From Nannocystis bainbridge (GTDB taxonomy: Bacteria > Myxococcota_A > Polyangia > Nannocystales > Nannocystaceae): DNA of 64,000 nt. The DNA lies in NCBI RefSeq assembly GCF_028368995.1, contig NZ_JAQNDL010000001.1:3126001-3190000 (forward strand), written 5' to 3'. Below, piece by piece: positions 54,401 to 64,000 of the stretch; within the stretch, counting starts at the first letter, position 1, and every line of letters starts with the position of its first letter. The notes below the pieces were generated by a model. That model did no database searches. It was not told the DNA's origin and was given only the letters and a program-made list of their open reading frames with translations. A program made the position numbers and the translations under genes.

Positions 54401-54982
54401 GTGCCCGAGCACGCCGAAGACCAGCCTGTCGAGCTCGAGCGTCGGATCGCCATCGAGCGGGCGATCGCGGCGCTGCTCGACGCTTGCGGCCTCGACCGTC
54501 GCCACAAGGACTTCACGAGCACGCCGAGCCGGGTCGCGCGCGTGTGGTCGCAGGAGTTCCTGTCCGGCTTCGCCATGGACCCGGCCAAGATCCTCGGCGA
54601 CCCCGTCGAGGGCGAGGGTGAATCGGCGCTCGTCGTGGTGCGGGGGATCCCCTTCCACGGCCTCTGTCCGCACCACCTCCTCCCCTACACCGGCACCGCC
54701 ACCGTCGCGTACCTGCCCGCCGCCAAGCTCGCGGGCTTCGGCCGGCTCGGCGATCTCGTCGCCTGCTTCACTCGCCGCCTCACCTTGCAGGAGCGAGCCT
54801 GCAACGACGTCGTCGACGCCCTGGTCGAGCACCTCGGCGCGCGCGGGGCCGGCTGCGTCATGCGAGGCCGACACACCTGCCTCAGCATCCCCGACAACAA
54901 GCACGGCGCCGAGGTCATGACCAGCTCGGTGCGCGGTGAGCTGTCGAGCCGGACCGACCTGCAGGCCCAGCTGTTCGCGTGA
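54401..54982 (+). CDS. folE: GTP cyclohydrolase I
   Basis: This 193-residue enzyme opens the GTP ring to make dihydroneopterin triphosphate, the first step of folate and biopterin synthesis. Zinc ligands are visible: Cys89 (LCPHHLLPY), His92 region and Cys160 (RGRHTCLS). The conserved GRLGDLVACFTRRLTLQE (about residues 114-131) is close to the canonical form. The GTG at 54401 is the first sensible start. It is coupled to the next gene by a GTGA overlap. Together with the reductase-like gene it forms a pterin-related cluster. Confidence 0.93.
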   Translation: MPEHAEDQPVELERRIAIERAIAALLDACGLDRRHKDFTSTPSRVARVWSQEFLSGFAMDPAKILGDPVEGEGESALVVVRGIPFHGLCPHHLLPYTGTATVAYLPAAKLAGFGRLGDLVACFTRRLTLQERACNDVVDALVEHLGARGAGCVMRGRHTCLSIPDNKHGAEVMTSSVRGELSSRTDLQAQLFA

Positions 54983-55674
54983 CCGGGCTCCGCCTCTACC
55001 TCGTCCGTCACGGCGAACCCATCCGGCCCGACGTGTTCATCGGCCACGCCGACGTCGGGCTGTCGGCGCGGGGGCTGCTTCAGGCCGAGGCCGCTGCGCG
55101 GGCGCTGGCCGACGTGCCGCTCGCGGCGATCTACAGCTCCGACCTCGAGCGGGCCACGATCGGCGCCGCGCGGATCACCGCCCTCGGACCTGAGCGTCCT
55201 GCGCCGGTCATTCTCCCGGCGCTCCGCGAGATGAATCTCGGCGTGCTCGAAGGCGTGGCCTTCCGCGACGGGCGCGCCCAAGTGCCCGAGCTCGCCAGCA
55301 TCGGTTACGACGACCTCTTCGACCACCGCCTCCCGGGCGCCGAAAGCGTGCGCGACCTCGCCGAACGGGTCCTGCCCTGCATCCTCGCCCTCGTGGCTCG
55401 CCACCTGCGCGGCCCGGACGCGTCCCGCCGCAGCCCCGCCCCGGCGATCGCCGTCGTCGCCCACAACACCGTGAACCGCGTCGTCCTGGCCTGCGCCGCG
55501 GGCCTCGGGCCGGCCGGTTATCCCCGCTTCGAGCAGGCCCAAGGCGCGCTCAGCCGGGTCGATTTTCCTGCGACCTGGAGCGCGGCGGATCCGTGGGCCA
55601 CGACGCGAATCGGGCTCGTCAACTGGTCGCCGGGAGCGTCCGAGACGGGTGAGACGAACCGCCGCGCCCGCTAG
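54979..55674 (+). CDS. Histidine phosphatase family protein
   Basis: This 231-residue protein of the phosphoglycerate-mutase-like superfamily has catalytic motif VRHGE (residues 9-13), a second basic site YSSDLERATIGA and a late His in VVAHNTVNRV. Relatives include alpha-ribazole phosphatase (CobC) and other phosphomonoesterases. The coupling to folE suggests it might remove phosphate from a pterin intermediate such as dihydroneopterin phosphate, which is an inference. The tail after about residue 205 is low-complexity. Confidence 0.85.
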   Translation: MTGLRLYLVRHGEPIRPDVFIGHADVGLSARGLLQAEAAARALADVPLAAIYSSDLERATIGAARITALGPERPAPVILPALREMNLGVLEGVAFRDGRAQVPELASIGYDDLFDHRLPGAESVRDLAERVLPCILALVARHLRGPDASRRSPAPAIAVVAHNTVNRVVLACAAGLGPAGYPRFEQAQGALSRVDFPATWSAADPWATTRIGLVNWSPGASETGETNRRAR

Positions 55675-55766
55675 AGCAATTCATGCGCGTTTGTGCCCCG
55701 CCCGGCCTACTGGCCCCCGGACTGGTGGCGGCCGGCAGCAGGGGGGGTATAAAGCAGCGTCGCCCC

Positions 55767-56483
55767 ATGCTCACGGCCAGGTCCACACCGCTGCCCGAAG
55801 TTTTGGCAGCGCTGCCGATCTTCCCGCTGCCGAACGTCGTCCTGCTGCCGGGTATGGTGCTGCCGCTCAACGTGTTCGAGCCGCGCTACTTGCAGCTCGT
55901 CGACCACGCGCTGAGTGAAGGCCAGCACATCGGCGTGCCGCTGCTGCGGCCGCGCGGCGAACGGACAGCCGAGCGCAAGCCGGCGATCGAGCCGGTGTTC
56001 GGGCTCGGCAAGCTGGTATTCCACCTGCGCCTGCCCGACGGTCGGCGGTTGATCCGCCTCGAAGGCCTCGGCCGCGTGCAGCTCGTGCGCGAGCTGTCGG
56101 GGGCCAACCTCTTCCGCGAGGCCGAGGTCGAGGCGCTGCCCGAGCCGCCCGTGTTCGACAAGCCGTCGCTGCTGCTGCTGCGCTCGCAGATCGAGCGGCT
56201 GGCCCGGCTGTCGGGCGACGACGGCGACGCGCTCGGCTCGCTGCTCGCGCTGCCCGACCCGCGGATCCTCCTCTACGCGCTGACCGCCTTCCTCCCCAGC
56301 CTCGAGCTGCTCGGCGGCCACGACGTCGCGTCCGCCGCCGCCCGCCGCGAGCTCGTCGACCTCCAGCAGCAGAGCCTGGCCGCCGACACCCCCGAGGACC
56401 GCCTCGGCTTCCTCGTCGACCGCACCGCGTTCCTCCTGCGCCGCCTCGGCGACGGCCCCGAGGCCTCGATCCTGCTCAACTAG
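55767..56483 (+). CDS. LON peptidase substrate-binding domain protein
   Basis: This 238-residue protein has a Lon N-terminal domain: LPIFPLPNVVLLPGMVLPLN, FEPRYLQLVDHALSEG, then GLGRVQL. It has no protease or ATPase part, so it is a stand-alone LAN-type protein whose role in bacteria is unclear (substrate or protein binding). The C-terminal half is helical with LVDRTAFLLRRLGDG at the end. The start at ATG 55767 is chosen since upstream codons are unlike coding and include GGGGGGGTATAAA, a possible -10. The gene runs into a large repeat cluster. Confidence 0.87.
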   Translation: MLTARSTPLPEVLAALPIFPLPNVVLLPGMVLPLNVFEPRYLQLVDHALSEGQHIGVPLLRPRGERTAERKPAIEPVFGLGKLVFHLRLPDGRRLIRLEGLGRVQLVRELSGANLFREAEVEALPEPPVFDKPSLLLLRSQIERLARLSGDDGDALGSLLALPDPRILLYALTAFLPSLELLGGHDVASAAARRELVDLQQQSLAADTPEDRLGFLVDRTAFLLRRLGDGPEASILLN

Positions 56484-56484
56484 C

Positions 56485-56700
56485 GGACATGTCCGCCGCG
56501 ACATGCTCGATGGAGCATGTCCGCCGCGACATGCCCGCCGAAGCATGTTCTGTAGGACATCTCGCAGGACATGCCCGGAAGCTCCGCCGCTCATGCTCTG
56601 CACATGTTCGGAGGCTCTGTCCGCTGCGTCCGGCCGCATCGCCATGTCCGCCGCGCCCGCTGCATGCTCCGCGGGACGCCCCGCAAAGCATGAGCCCGTT
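56485..56700. repeat. Largest palindrome array in the window
   Basis: More than ten copies occur in about 215 bp between convergent genes: GGACATGTCCGCCGCGACATGC, AGCATGTCCGCCGCGACATG, AAGCATGTTCTGTAGGACAT, GCAGGACATGCCC, GCACATGTTCGG, CCATGTCCGCCGCG and GCATGCTCCGCGGGA. The spacer CCGCCGCG recurs at 56492, 56521 and 56649. No gene seen. Confidence 0.85.
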
Positions 56701-56703
56701 CGC

Positions 56704-57789
56704 TCAGGTCACCGTGCGCAGCAGGCTGCTGCGCTTGGGCCCGGTCGCGCTGAGCTTGCTGAGGGCCAGCGCCGCGCGGGCGGCCACGTCGGTCAGGGCC
56801 TTGGCCTGCTCGCTCGCGGGCGCGCCCTCGACCACCGGCACCCCGGACTCGCCGCCGTAGGAGATCTTGTTGTCGATCGGGACCTGGCCGAGCAGGTCGA
56901 CGCCGAGCTCGCGGGCCAGCGCCACGCCGCCGCCGCTGGCGAAGATCGCGTCGTGGTGGCCGCACGACGGACACACGTAGTAGCTCATGTTCTCGACCAC
57001 GCCGACGACCGGCACCTCGAGTTTATTGAACATGTTGACCGCGCGGCGGACGTCGATGAGCGCGACCTCCTGCGGCGTGGTGACCATGATCGAGCCAGTG
57101 ATCGGGATCAGCTGGGCGAGCGAGAGCTGGGCGTCACCTGTCCCCGGGGGAAGGTCGACGATCAGGTAGTCGATCTCGCCCCACTCGACGTCCTCGAGGA
57201 ACTGCTTGAGCAGCTTGTGGATCATCGGCCCGCGCCAGACCACGGCGTTGCCGGGCTCGACGAAGAAGGCGACGCTCATCACGGGGATCCCGCGGTAGAG
57301 CGCGGGGCTGATGCGGTCGCCGGACAGGGTCGTCGAGGTCTCGCGCTCCGGCGTCCCGAGCATCTTCGGCACGCTCGGCCCGTAGATGTCGGCATCGAGC
57401 AGCGCCACCTTGGCGCCGAGGCGGTGCAGCGCCATCGCCGTGTTGACGCTGACGGTGCTCTTGCCGACGCCGCCCTTGCCGGCCGCGACCGCGAGGACGT
57501 TCTTGACCGTGGGCAGGCGGTTCAGGTCCTGGCGCGCCGGCTTCTGCGGCACCTTGAGGCCCCACTCGATCGTGCCGCGGAGGTTGCGAGCGGCCAGCGC
57601 CGCGACCACCGACGCCTCGAGGGCCTCGCGCAGCGGGAAGCCCGGCGAGATCAGATCGATCTTGAACGTCGCCTCGCCCGCCGCATCGATGCGGACGTCC
57701 GAGACCTGGTCGGCGACGATCTCGCGGCCCGTCGCCGGGTCCTTGACGCCCGACAGCGCGGCCAGCACTTGCTCCACGGTGACGCTCAT
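56704..57789 (-). CDS. mrp: Mrp/NBP35-family ATP-binding protein (ApbC)
   Basis: This 361-residue Fe-S cluster carrier or assembly ATPase has an N-terminal MIP18/DUF59 domain (about residues 5-85). The deviant Walker A VAAGKGGVGKSTVSVN lies at about 110-125, DLPPGTGDAQLS is conserved, and a CxxC (CPSCGHH) near 270 can hold a bridging cluster at a dimer interface. It would transfer Fe-S clusters to apo-enzymes. Its ATG overlaps the stop of the preceding small gene. The DLPPGTGD region coincides with a GACAGGTGACGC element, but the protein motif itself is the conserved one. Confidence 0.92.
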   Translation of the reverse strand: MSVTVEQVLAALSGVKDPATGREIVADQVSDVRIDAAGEATFKIDLISPGFPLREALEASVVAALAARNLRGTIEWGLKVPQKPARQDLNRLPTVKNVLAVAAGKGGVGKSTVSVNTAMALHRLGAKVALLDADIYGPSVPKMLGTPERETSTTLSGDRISPALYRGIPVMSVAFFVEPGNAVVWRGPMIHKLLKQFLEDVEWGEIDYLIVDLPPGTGDAQLSLAQLIPITGSIMVTTPQEVALIDVRRAVNMFNKLEVPVVGVVENMSYYVCPSCGHHDAIFASGGGVALARELGVDLLGQVPIDNKISYGGESGVPVVEGAPASEQAKALTDVAARAALALSKLSATGPKRSSLLRTVT

Positions 57790-58151
57790 GGCTTGTTCTC
57801 CTCCGCCGTCGATGTCGCGCCGAGATCCTCGTGCCGCACGAACAGATCGTAATGCGGCACGCGCTGCCGCCGCCCGTGTTCGCGCCCGTGCGCGTCGGCC
57901 GTCGCCTCGTCCATGCGCCCGTCGTAGGTCGCGCCCGGCGGCTCGTCGACCACCCGCGCGGTGAACCCTGACTCACATGGCCCGCGGGACGTGCACGCCA
58001 TCACGCCGGGCGTCGTCTCGCGGCCGAGCTCGTCGCTACGCCGGTTCGGCCGCCCCAGCGCCGCTTCGCCGCCACGCCGCGTGGAGCTGCCTGAAAGCGC
58101 GTCCGGGTCGCGCAGGTTCTGACAGGCAAACACGAGCGAAGACTGCTGCAT
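57786..58151 (-). CDS. Hypothetical protein coupled to mrp
   Basis: This frame of up to 121 residues ends with TGA overlapping the ATG of mrp (ATGA). The C-terminal part (RMDEATADAHGREHGRRQRV, then PHYDLFVRHEDLG) has the look of a real gene, while the N-terminal 45 residues are less convincing. A shorter start near CTSRGPCESGF is possible. Three Cys could matter for Fe-S work next to mrp, but that is speculation. It is divergent from the deformylase gene. Confidence 0.5.
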   Translation of the reverse strand: MQQSSLVFACQNLRDPDALSGSSTRRGGEAALGRPNRRSDELGRETTPGVMACTSRGPCESGFTARVVDEPPGATYDGRMDEATADAHGREHGRRQRVPHYDLFVRHEDLGATSTAEENKP

Positions 58152-58181
58152 GGCGCGGCGCCCACCTGTAACACGAGGACT

Positions 58182-58209
58182 TTGCTCGGCCGGCGCGCCG
58201 GCTTACAAT
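58182..58209 (+). promoter_or_regulatory. Promoter of def
   Basis: TTGCTC (58182-58187) and TACAAT (58204-58209) are separated by 16 bp. The spacer holds the palindrome GCCGGCGCGCCGGC. ATG 58234 follows by 24 bp. Confidence 0.5.
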
Positions 58210-58233
58210 GTCGGCGGAGCCAACGCACAGGTT

Positions 58234-58800
58234 ATGGCAGTCCTCGACATCGTCAAGTATCCCGACCAGCGGCTGCGCGAAGCGACGTTCGACGTCGGCG
58301 AGATCACCGACGACATCCGTCAGCTCGTCCGCGACCTGATCGATACGATGTATTCGCTGAACGCCGCCGGCATCGCCGCGATCCAGGTCGGGCGGCTCGA
58401 GCGGGTGTTCGTGCTCGACGGCAAGGTCCCCGCCGGCGGCGACGACAACAGCCCCCCGCTCGTCTTCATCAACCCCGAGCTGGTCGAGACCGGCAAGGGC
58501 CTCGCGGTCGCCGAGGAGGGCTGCCTCAGCTTCCCCGGCGTGTACGTCGACGTGAAGCGCCCGCGCTGGGCCAAGGTCCGCGCCCGCGACCTCGACGGCA
58601 AGACGGTCGAGGTCGACGGCGACGGCCTCCTCGGTCGCGCCCTCCAGCACGAGCACGACCACCTCACCGGCAAGCTGATGATCGACCTCGTCGGCACGAT
58701 CAAGAAAGAGGTCATCAAGCGCAAGATGAAGCGCTGGCACGCCGACCACGACGGCGAGAAGCCCGCCGCCGGCACGCCCAGCCTGCCCGAGCTCGTCTGA
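58234..58800 (+). CDS. def: Peptide deformylase
   Basis: This 188-residue enzyme removes the formyl group from nascent proteins. Motif 1 is AAGIAAIQVG (residues 44-53), motif 2 EEGCLSFPG with Cys97 as metal ligand, and motif 3 HEHDH (residues 139-143) with the two metal-binding His and catalytic Glu. ATG 58234 gives a standard length; upstream codons are not needed. The tail (about 20 residues) is flexible. A strong terminator follows. No fmt gene is adjacent, which is atypical but not unusual in myxobacteria. Confidence 0.95.
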   Translation: MAVLDIVKYPDQRLREATFDVGEITDDIRQLVRDLIDTMYSLNAAGIAAIQVGRLERVFVLDGKVPAGGDDNSPPLVFINPELVETGKGLAVAEEGCLSFPGVYVDVKRPRWAKVRARDLDGKTVEVDGDGLLGRALQHEHDHLTGKLMIDLVGTIKKEVIKRKMKRWHADHDGEKPAAGTPSLPELV

Positions 58801-58828
58801 GCCGGCCGCTGCCGAGGCTCTCGTGCAC

Positions 58829-58857
58829 GGCCGCCCACCCGGGCGGCCGATGCTTTT
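58829..58857 (+). terminator. Rho-independent terminator after def
   Basis: GGCCGCCC (58829-58836), loop ACCC, GGGCGGCC (58841-58848), then GATGCTTTTT. The 8-bp GC stem and T run fit intrinsic termination. Confidence 0.8.
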
Positions 58858-59009
58858 TGCGCGGCTCGTGAAGGTCGGGCCTCGTGCTGTCCGACCTTCG
58901 AGCTCGTCGGGCACGTCGGCGACCGAGGCTCGCGGGTCTTCAGCATCGAGCCGGGCGGCAGTGATTTGTCGTCGCGGCCGCCCGCCGTCCGGGCGGCCTG
59001 TACCCGCCG

Positions 59010-61307
<2,298 letters not shown>

Positions 61308-61413
61308 GGGCCCGCAAGATACTCGCAGCGCCCCGGGTCGTCACGTTCTACGCGCGTACGCCGGCGCGCACGCCGGTTCGCGGGCGCGCGCAGGCCCCTA
61401 CGCGCGGCGCTCG

Positions 61414-62325
61414 CTAGCGGTCGAGCAGCTTGTGCACCTGCGTCCGCTCCCACAGCACCGCCTCGGCGTAGCGGTCGAAGAGCGCCTCTGCGCGGCGGAA
61501 CTCGGGCGTGTGATAGACCCGGCGGCCGTCGACGATCGGCATGTCGTGCACCTCGTGAAGCATCTCATGGTAGATGATCCACTCGACGAAGAAGCGCGGG
61601 ACGTCGGCGGCATCGAGCACCGGATGCACGCGGATCAGCTGCTCCTCGATCGAGTAGGAGCCGAGCTTGATCGACTCGCGCCCGGGCTTGCGGCGGGCCC
61701 GCGGACCCCAGGTGATCTTGGCCTCGATGGTGCCGCCGAAGTAGCGCGCGTTGAGGTCGTCGAACAAATCTTGCAGGTTGAAGTGCGCGCCCTGGGTGTC
61801 GAGCTGCTGCGCCCGCGGCCGCTCGGCGTCGCGGATGAGGTGCTCGTTGCCGTCGATGTAGCGGCGCAGCAGCACCCCCGCCTCGCGGTCCTGCGACTGC
61901 GCGTAGCGGGCGACCGCTCGCAGCACCGCGGGCGGAGCGGCCGCGAACATCCGGTGCATGCGCAAGGTGTAGACGCCCTGGCCGCGCTTGACCGACAGCA
62001 TGGTGTGCACGTTGTCGGTGAAGATGATGCGCGCGCGATGACCCGCCTTCAGGTAGGCCGACAGCCGCCGCTGCAGCCACTGGCGCAGCGCGTCCTCGGT
62101 GGCCGGGTCGAGCTCGCCGGCCGCCGCTCGCTCGGCCGCGGCGGTCAAGGCCTCCTCGAGGTCGTCGCCGAACTCGCCGCCGACATCGACCTCGAAGTCT
62201 TCTTCCTCGTGGCCCTCGGCGTCACGGTCGCCGCGCGAGCTCGGCGCGGGCAGCACGGCCTCGGCCGGCGGTTCGACGTCGACGAGGCGGAGCGCGGGGG
62301 CGGTGGCGGAGCGGTCGGACTTCAT
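61414..62325 (-). CDS. SprT-like zinc metalloprotease domain protein
   Basis: This is a 303-residue protein. The C-terminal half contains ARYFGGTIEAKITWG and the zinc motif HEMLH (IIYHEMLHEVHD) with further His residues, as in SprT/YgjP-type domains. The N-terminal part has an acidic stretch (EEEDFEVDVGGEFGDDLEEA) and a helical region of unknown role. Such domains act on DNA-protein crosslinks or other proteins, but no DNA-binding zinc finger is visible here. I prefer ATG 62325; a longer version from 62409 has poor codon use. It stands alone. Confidence 0.82.
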   Translation of the reverse strand: MKSDRSATAPALRLVDVEPPAEAVLPAPSSRGDRDAEGHEEEDFEVDVGGEFGDDLEEALTAAAERAAAGELDPATEDALRQWLQRRLSAYLKAGHRARIIFTDNVHTMLSVKRGQGVYTLRMHRMFAAAPPAVLRAVARYAQSQDREAGVLLRRYIDGNEHLIRDAERPRAQQLDTQGAHFNLQDLFDDLNARYFGGTIEAKITWGPRARRKPGRESIKLGSYSIEEQLIRVHPVLDAADVPRFFVEWIIYHEMLHEVHDMPIVDGRRVYHTPEFRRAEALFDRYAEAVLWERTQVHKLLDR

Positions 62326-62595
62326 CGCGGCGGAGCGCCCTGCGGGCGCCTGGCGACCACGCAGGTCGGATGCGGTCGAGTCTCTCGGTGCGAGCGGCAT
62401 CATAGGCATCGGTATCGAGGTTACGAGTTCGCGGTGATCTCGATGGGATCAACGAGCGCGATGTAGGATATCCGCCTACGCACCGGCGTCGAATTCGTGG
62501 GGGTTTGGGCCCGCCTCGCCGGTCGCGGTGCGAAATTTGATCTGTCCTGCGCGATCTGGAAAGGCCCCCCGCCACGCGGCGTACACTGCGGACGC

Positions 62596-63267
62596 ATGCA
62601 CCTGCGCGTCCTGCTCTTCGCGGGCCTCCGCGAGCGCCTCCGCCGCGACAGCGTCGACCTCGAGCTGCCCGCCGGGGCGCGCGTCCGCGACCTGCTCGCC
62701 GCCCTCGCCCGCGACCAGCCCGACCTCGCGCCCGGCCTCGCGGTCTGCCGCGTCGCCGTCGACCACGAGTTCGTGGCCGCCGACCACCCGCTCGCCGAGG
62801 GCAGCGAGGTCGCCGTCATCCCGCCCGTCAGCGGCGGCCACGACGGACCCGCCGCCTATCAATTGATCAAGGACCGCCCGCTGGCCCTGGCCGACGTCGT
62901 CGCCGCGGTCGCCCACGCCGGCGCCGGCGGCATCGACATCTTCGTCGGCAACGTCCGCGATCGCAGCCGCGGCCACGACATCGCCCGCCTCGAGTACGAG
63001 GCCTACGAGCCGATGGCGCTGCGGGTGATGCGGCAGATCGGCGCCGCGATCGAGGCCGAGACGCCGGGCGTGCGGGTGGCGATCCACCACCGCCTCGGGG
63101 TGCTGCAGATCGGCGACAGCGCCGTGATCGTGGCCGCCTCGGCGCCGCACCGCGCCGAGGCGTTCGCGGCCTGCCGCGCGGCCATCGAGCAGCTCAAGCA
63201 GGACGTGCCGATCTGGAAGCGCGAGGTCGCCACCGACGGCCTCACGTGGGTCGTGCAAGGGCCGTGA
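62596..63267 (+). CDS. MoaD-MoaE fusion (MoaX-type molybdopterin synthase)
   Basis: This 223-residue protein joins both subunits of molybdopterin synthase. Residues 1-81 are MoaD, ending with PPVSGG, and the Gly-Gly that normally ends MoaD is internal (80-81). The MoaE part follows (from about residue 88): IFVGNVRDRSRGHDIARLEY, HRLGVLQIGDSAVIVA and the C-terminal QDVPIWKRE with the active Lys. In the mycobacterial MoaX fusion the chain is cut after Gly-Gly, and a similar step would be needed here for thiocarboxylate formation. ATG 62596 is the first sensible start. No other moa genes are seen. Confidence 0.9.
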   Translation: MHLRVLLFAGLRERLRRDSVDLELPAGARVRDLLAALARDQPDLAPGLAVCRVAVDHEFVAADHPLAEGSEVAVIPPVSGGHDGPAAYQLIKDRPLALADVVAAVAHAGAGGIDIFVGNVRDRSRGHDIARLEYEAYEPMALRVMRQIGAAIEAETPGVRVAIHHRLGVLQIGDSAVIVAASAPHRAEAFAACRAAIEQLKQDVPIWKREVATDGLTWVVQGP

Positions 63268-63276
63268 TGCACCTTC

Positions 63277-63315
63277 GGACATGTCCTGATAGACATGTCC
63301 GAATAGACATATCGT
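63277..63315. repeat. Palindrome cluster after the MoaX-type gene
   Basis: TTCGGACATGTCC (63274-63286), TGATAGACATGTCCGAA and TAGACATATCG follow each other in about 40 bp directly after the stop. The rest of the 242-bp gap is GC-rich and shows no gene. Confidence 0.75.
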
Positions 63316-63509
63316 TCGCCCTCGCCTGCGCCCCGTAGACTTTCGCCTGGGGTCTCGACGCGATGGCCGGCCCGCGGCGACCCTCCTCCGCGACAGTGAC
63401 GCTTCGACCCGCGAGCTTCCGGCCCTCTCGCAGCGGCGGCCGGCGCGGCGGACTCGCGGGCGCGCGGGCGACCCCGACGCCCGGCCGCTGGGGTACTCTC
63501 GCCCGGCCC

Positions 63510-64000
63510 ATGGCCCGCTACGCCCCGCTCTTCCTCCTCTTCTTCCTGTCAGGCATCAGCGGCCTCATCTACGAGTCGATCTGGTCGCGCTACATCAAGC
63601 AGTTCGTCGGCAGCGCCGCCACCGCCCAGGTCCTCGTGCTCAGCCTGTTCATGGGCGGCATGGCGCTCGGCTCGCTGCTGGCCTCGCGCCGGCTCGCGGG
63701 CGTGCGCCGACCGGTGCGCGCGTACGGCCTGATCGAGGGCGGCATCGGCCTGTACGCGCTGGCGTTCCCGTGGCTCAGCGAGCTGGCGATGCGCGTGTGT
63801 TACGACCACGTGTTCCCCGGGCTCGGCGGCGGCTTCGCGGTCGAGGCGGTCAAGTGGAGCGTCGCCGGCCTGCTGATCCTCCCGCCGTGCGTGCTGCTGG
63901 GCATGACCTTCCCGCTGATGAGCGCCGGCATCCTCCGCCGCGACCCCGAGCGCTCCGGCGAGATCCTCAGCTTCCTCTACTTCACCAACAGCATCGGCGC
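63510..64000 (+). CDS. Spermidine-synthase-like membrane protein, 3'-truncated
   Basis: The frame starts at ATG 63510 and stays open to the edge (163 codons visible). The first segment has hydrophobic helices and signatures of the membrane-bound spermidine-synthase-like group: SGISGLIYESIWSRYIKQFV, SLFMGGMALGSLLASR and GMTFPLMSAGILRR. The C-terminal methyltransferase-like domain would lie beyond the window. Such proteins may make polyamines or act in transport; function unverified. Confidence 0.85.
   Translation, partial: MARYAPLFLLFFLSGISGLIYESIWSRYIKQFVGSAATAQVLVLSLFMGGMALGSLLASRRLAGVRRPVRAYGLIEGGIGLYALAFPWLSELAMRVCYDHVFPGLGGGFAVEAVKWSVAGLLILPPCVLLGMTFPLMSAGILRRDPERSGEILSFLYFTNSIG

Noticed and set aside
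58976..58998. Hairpin downstream of maeB as its terminator
   Set aside because: The 9-bp stem is perfect, but no T run follows on the minus strand, so I do not call it.

Overview
This 64-kb window is GC-rich chromosomal DNA with dense, mostly short-spaced genes. It looks like a myxobacterium, most plausibly a Nannocystis-like member of the Nannocystaceae. The support is a MYXO-CTERM-type tail (Gly-Cys-rich stretch, hydrophobic segment, Arg run) on a von Willebrand factor A (vWA) protein, many Cys-rich lipoproteins with Thr/Ser-rich linkers, a Ser/Thr kinase, an AgmX/PglI-type domain, and a site upstream of lexA matching the known Myxococcus LexA box. The taxon is inference; no rRNA is present.

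Layout. 1-10.2 kb: 5'-truncated cyanophycin synthetase, a second Mur-ligase-like protein, an ECF sigma factor with a cupin anti-sigma partner, truncated haemoglobin, an atypical Ser/Thr kinase, a lipoprotein, a DUF2141 protein and a divergent CarH-like B12/light regulator. 10.4-22.7 kb: mainly envelope or secreted proteins (fasciclin, AmpG-like transporter, FG-GAP, DUF4215/DUF1554-like, phosphoesterase, vWA MYXO-CTERM, DUF2325, RCC1). 23-29 kb: a minus-strand group of DUF4388 protein, amino-acid permease and a degenerate rhodanese fused to a carbonic-anhydrase-like domain, then a GNAT acetyltransferase, a FabH-like ketosynthase and tRNA-Ala(GGC). 29.3-36 kb: ExbB/ExbD, FtsB with a GAF-GGDEF protein, an exo/endonuclease-phosphatase-type protein and a conserved myxobacterial-type protein. 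36-44 kb: small proteins, lexA, a TonB-C-domain protein and a fatty-acyl-CoA ligase. 44-53 kb: a large VIT/vWA/AgmX/TPR/DUF2135 lipoprotein, a GH5-like hydrolase, a CxGxC-rich lipoprotein, a second nuclease-type protein and ribosomal protein S21. 53-64 kb: a pterin cluster (PTR1-like reductase, MerR regulator, FolE, histidine phosphatase), a LON-domain protein, Mrp, peptide deformylase, malic enzyme, a SprT-like protease, a MoaD-MoaE fusion and the start of a spermidine-synthase-like membrane protein.

The most unusual feature is a dispersed family of short palindromes built on GGACATGTCC and on TGTCC-loop-GGACA hairpins, often with a TTCG or GNRA-type loop. They fill many gaps between genes, often at convergent gene ends, and form larger tandem arrays at about 7.5, 18.3, 30.5 and 56.5 kb. 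They also lie inside genes, where they are read in frame, take unusual codons, and in at least two cases appear to supply the start codon. I do not recognise this family. It resembles REP/HIP-type iterated palindromes in behaviour but not in sequence.
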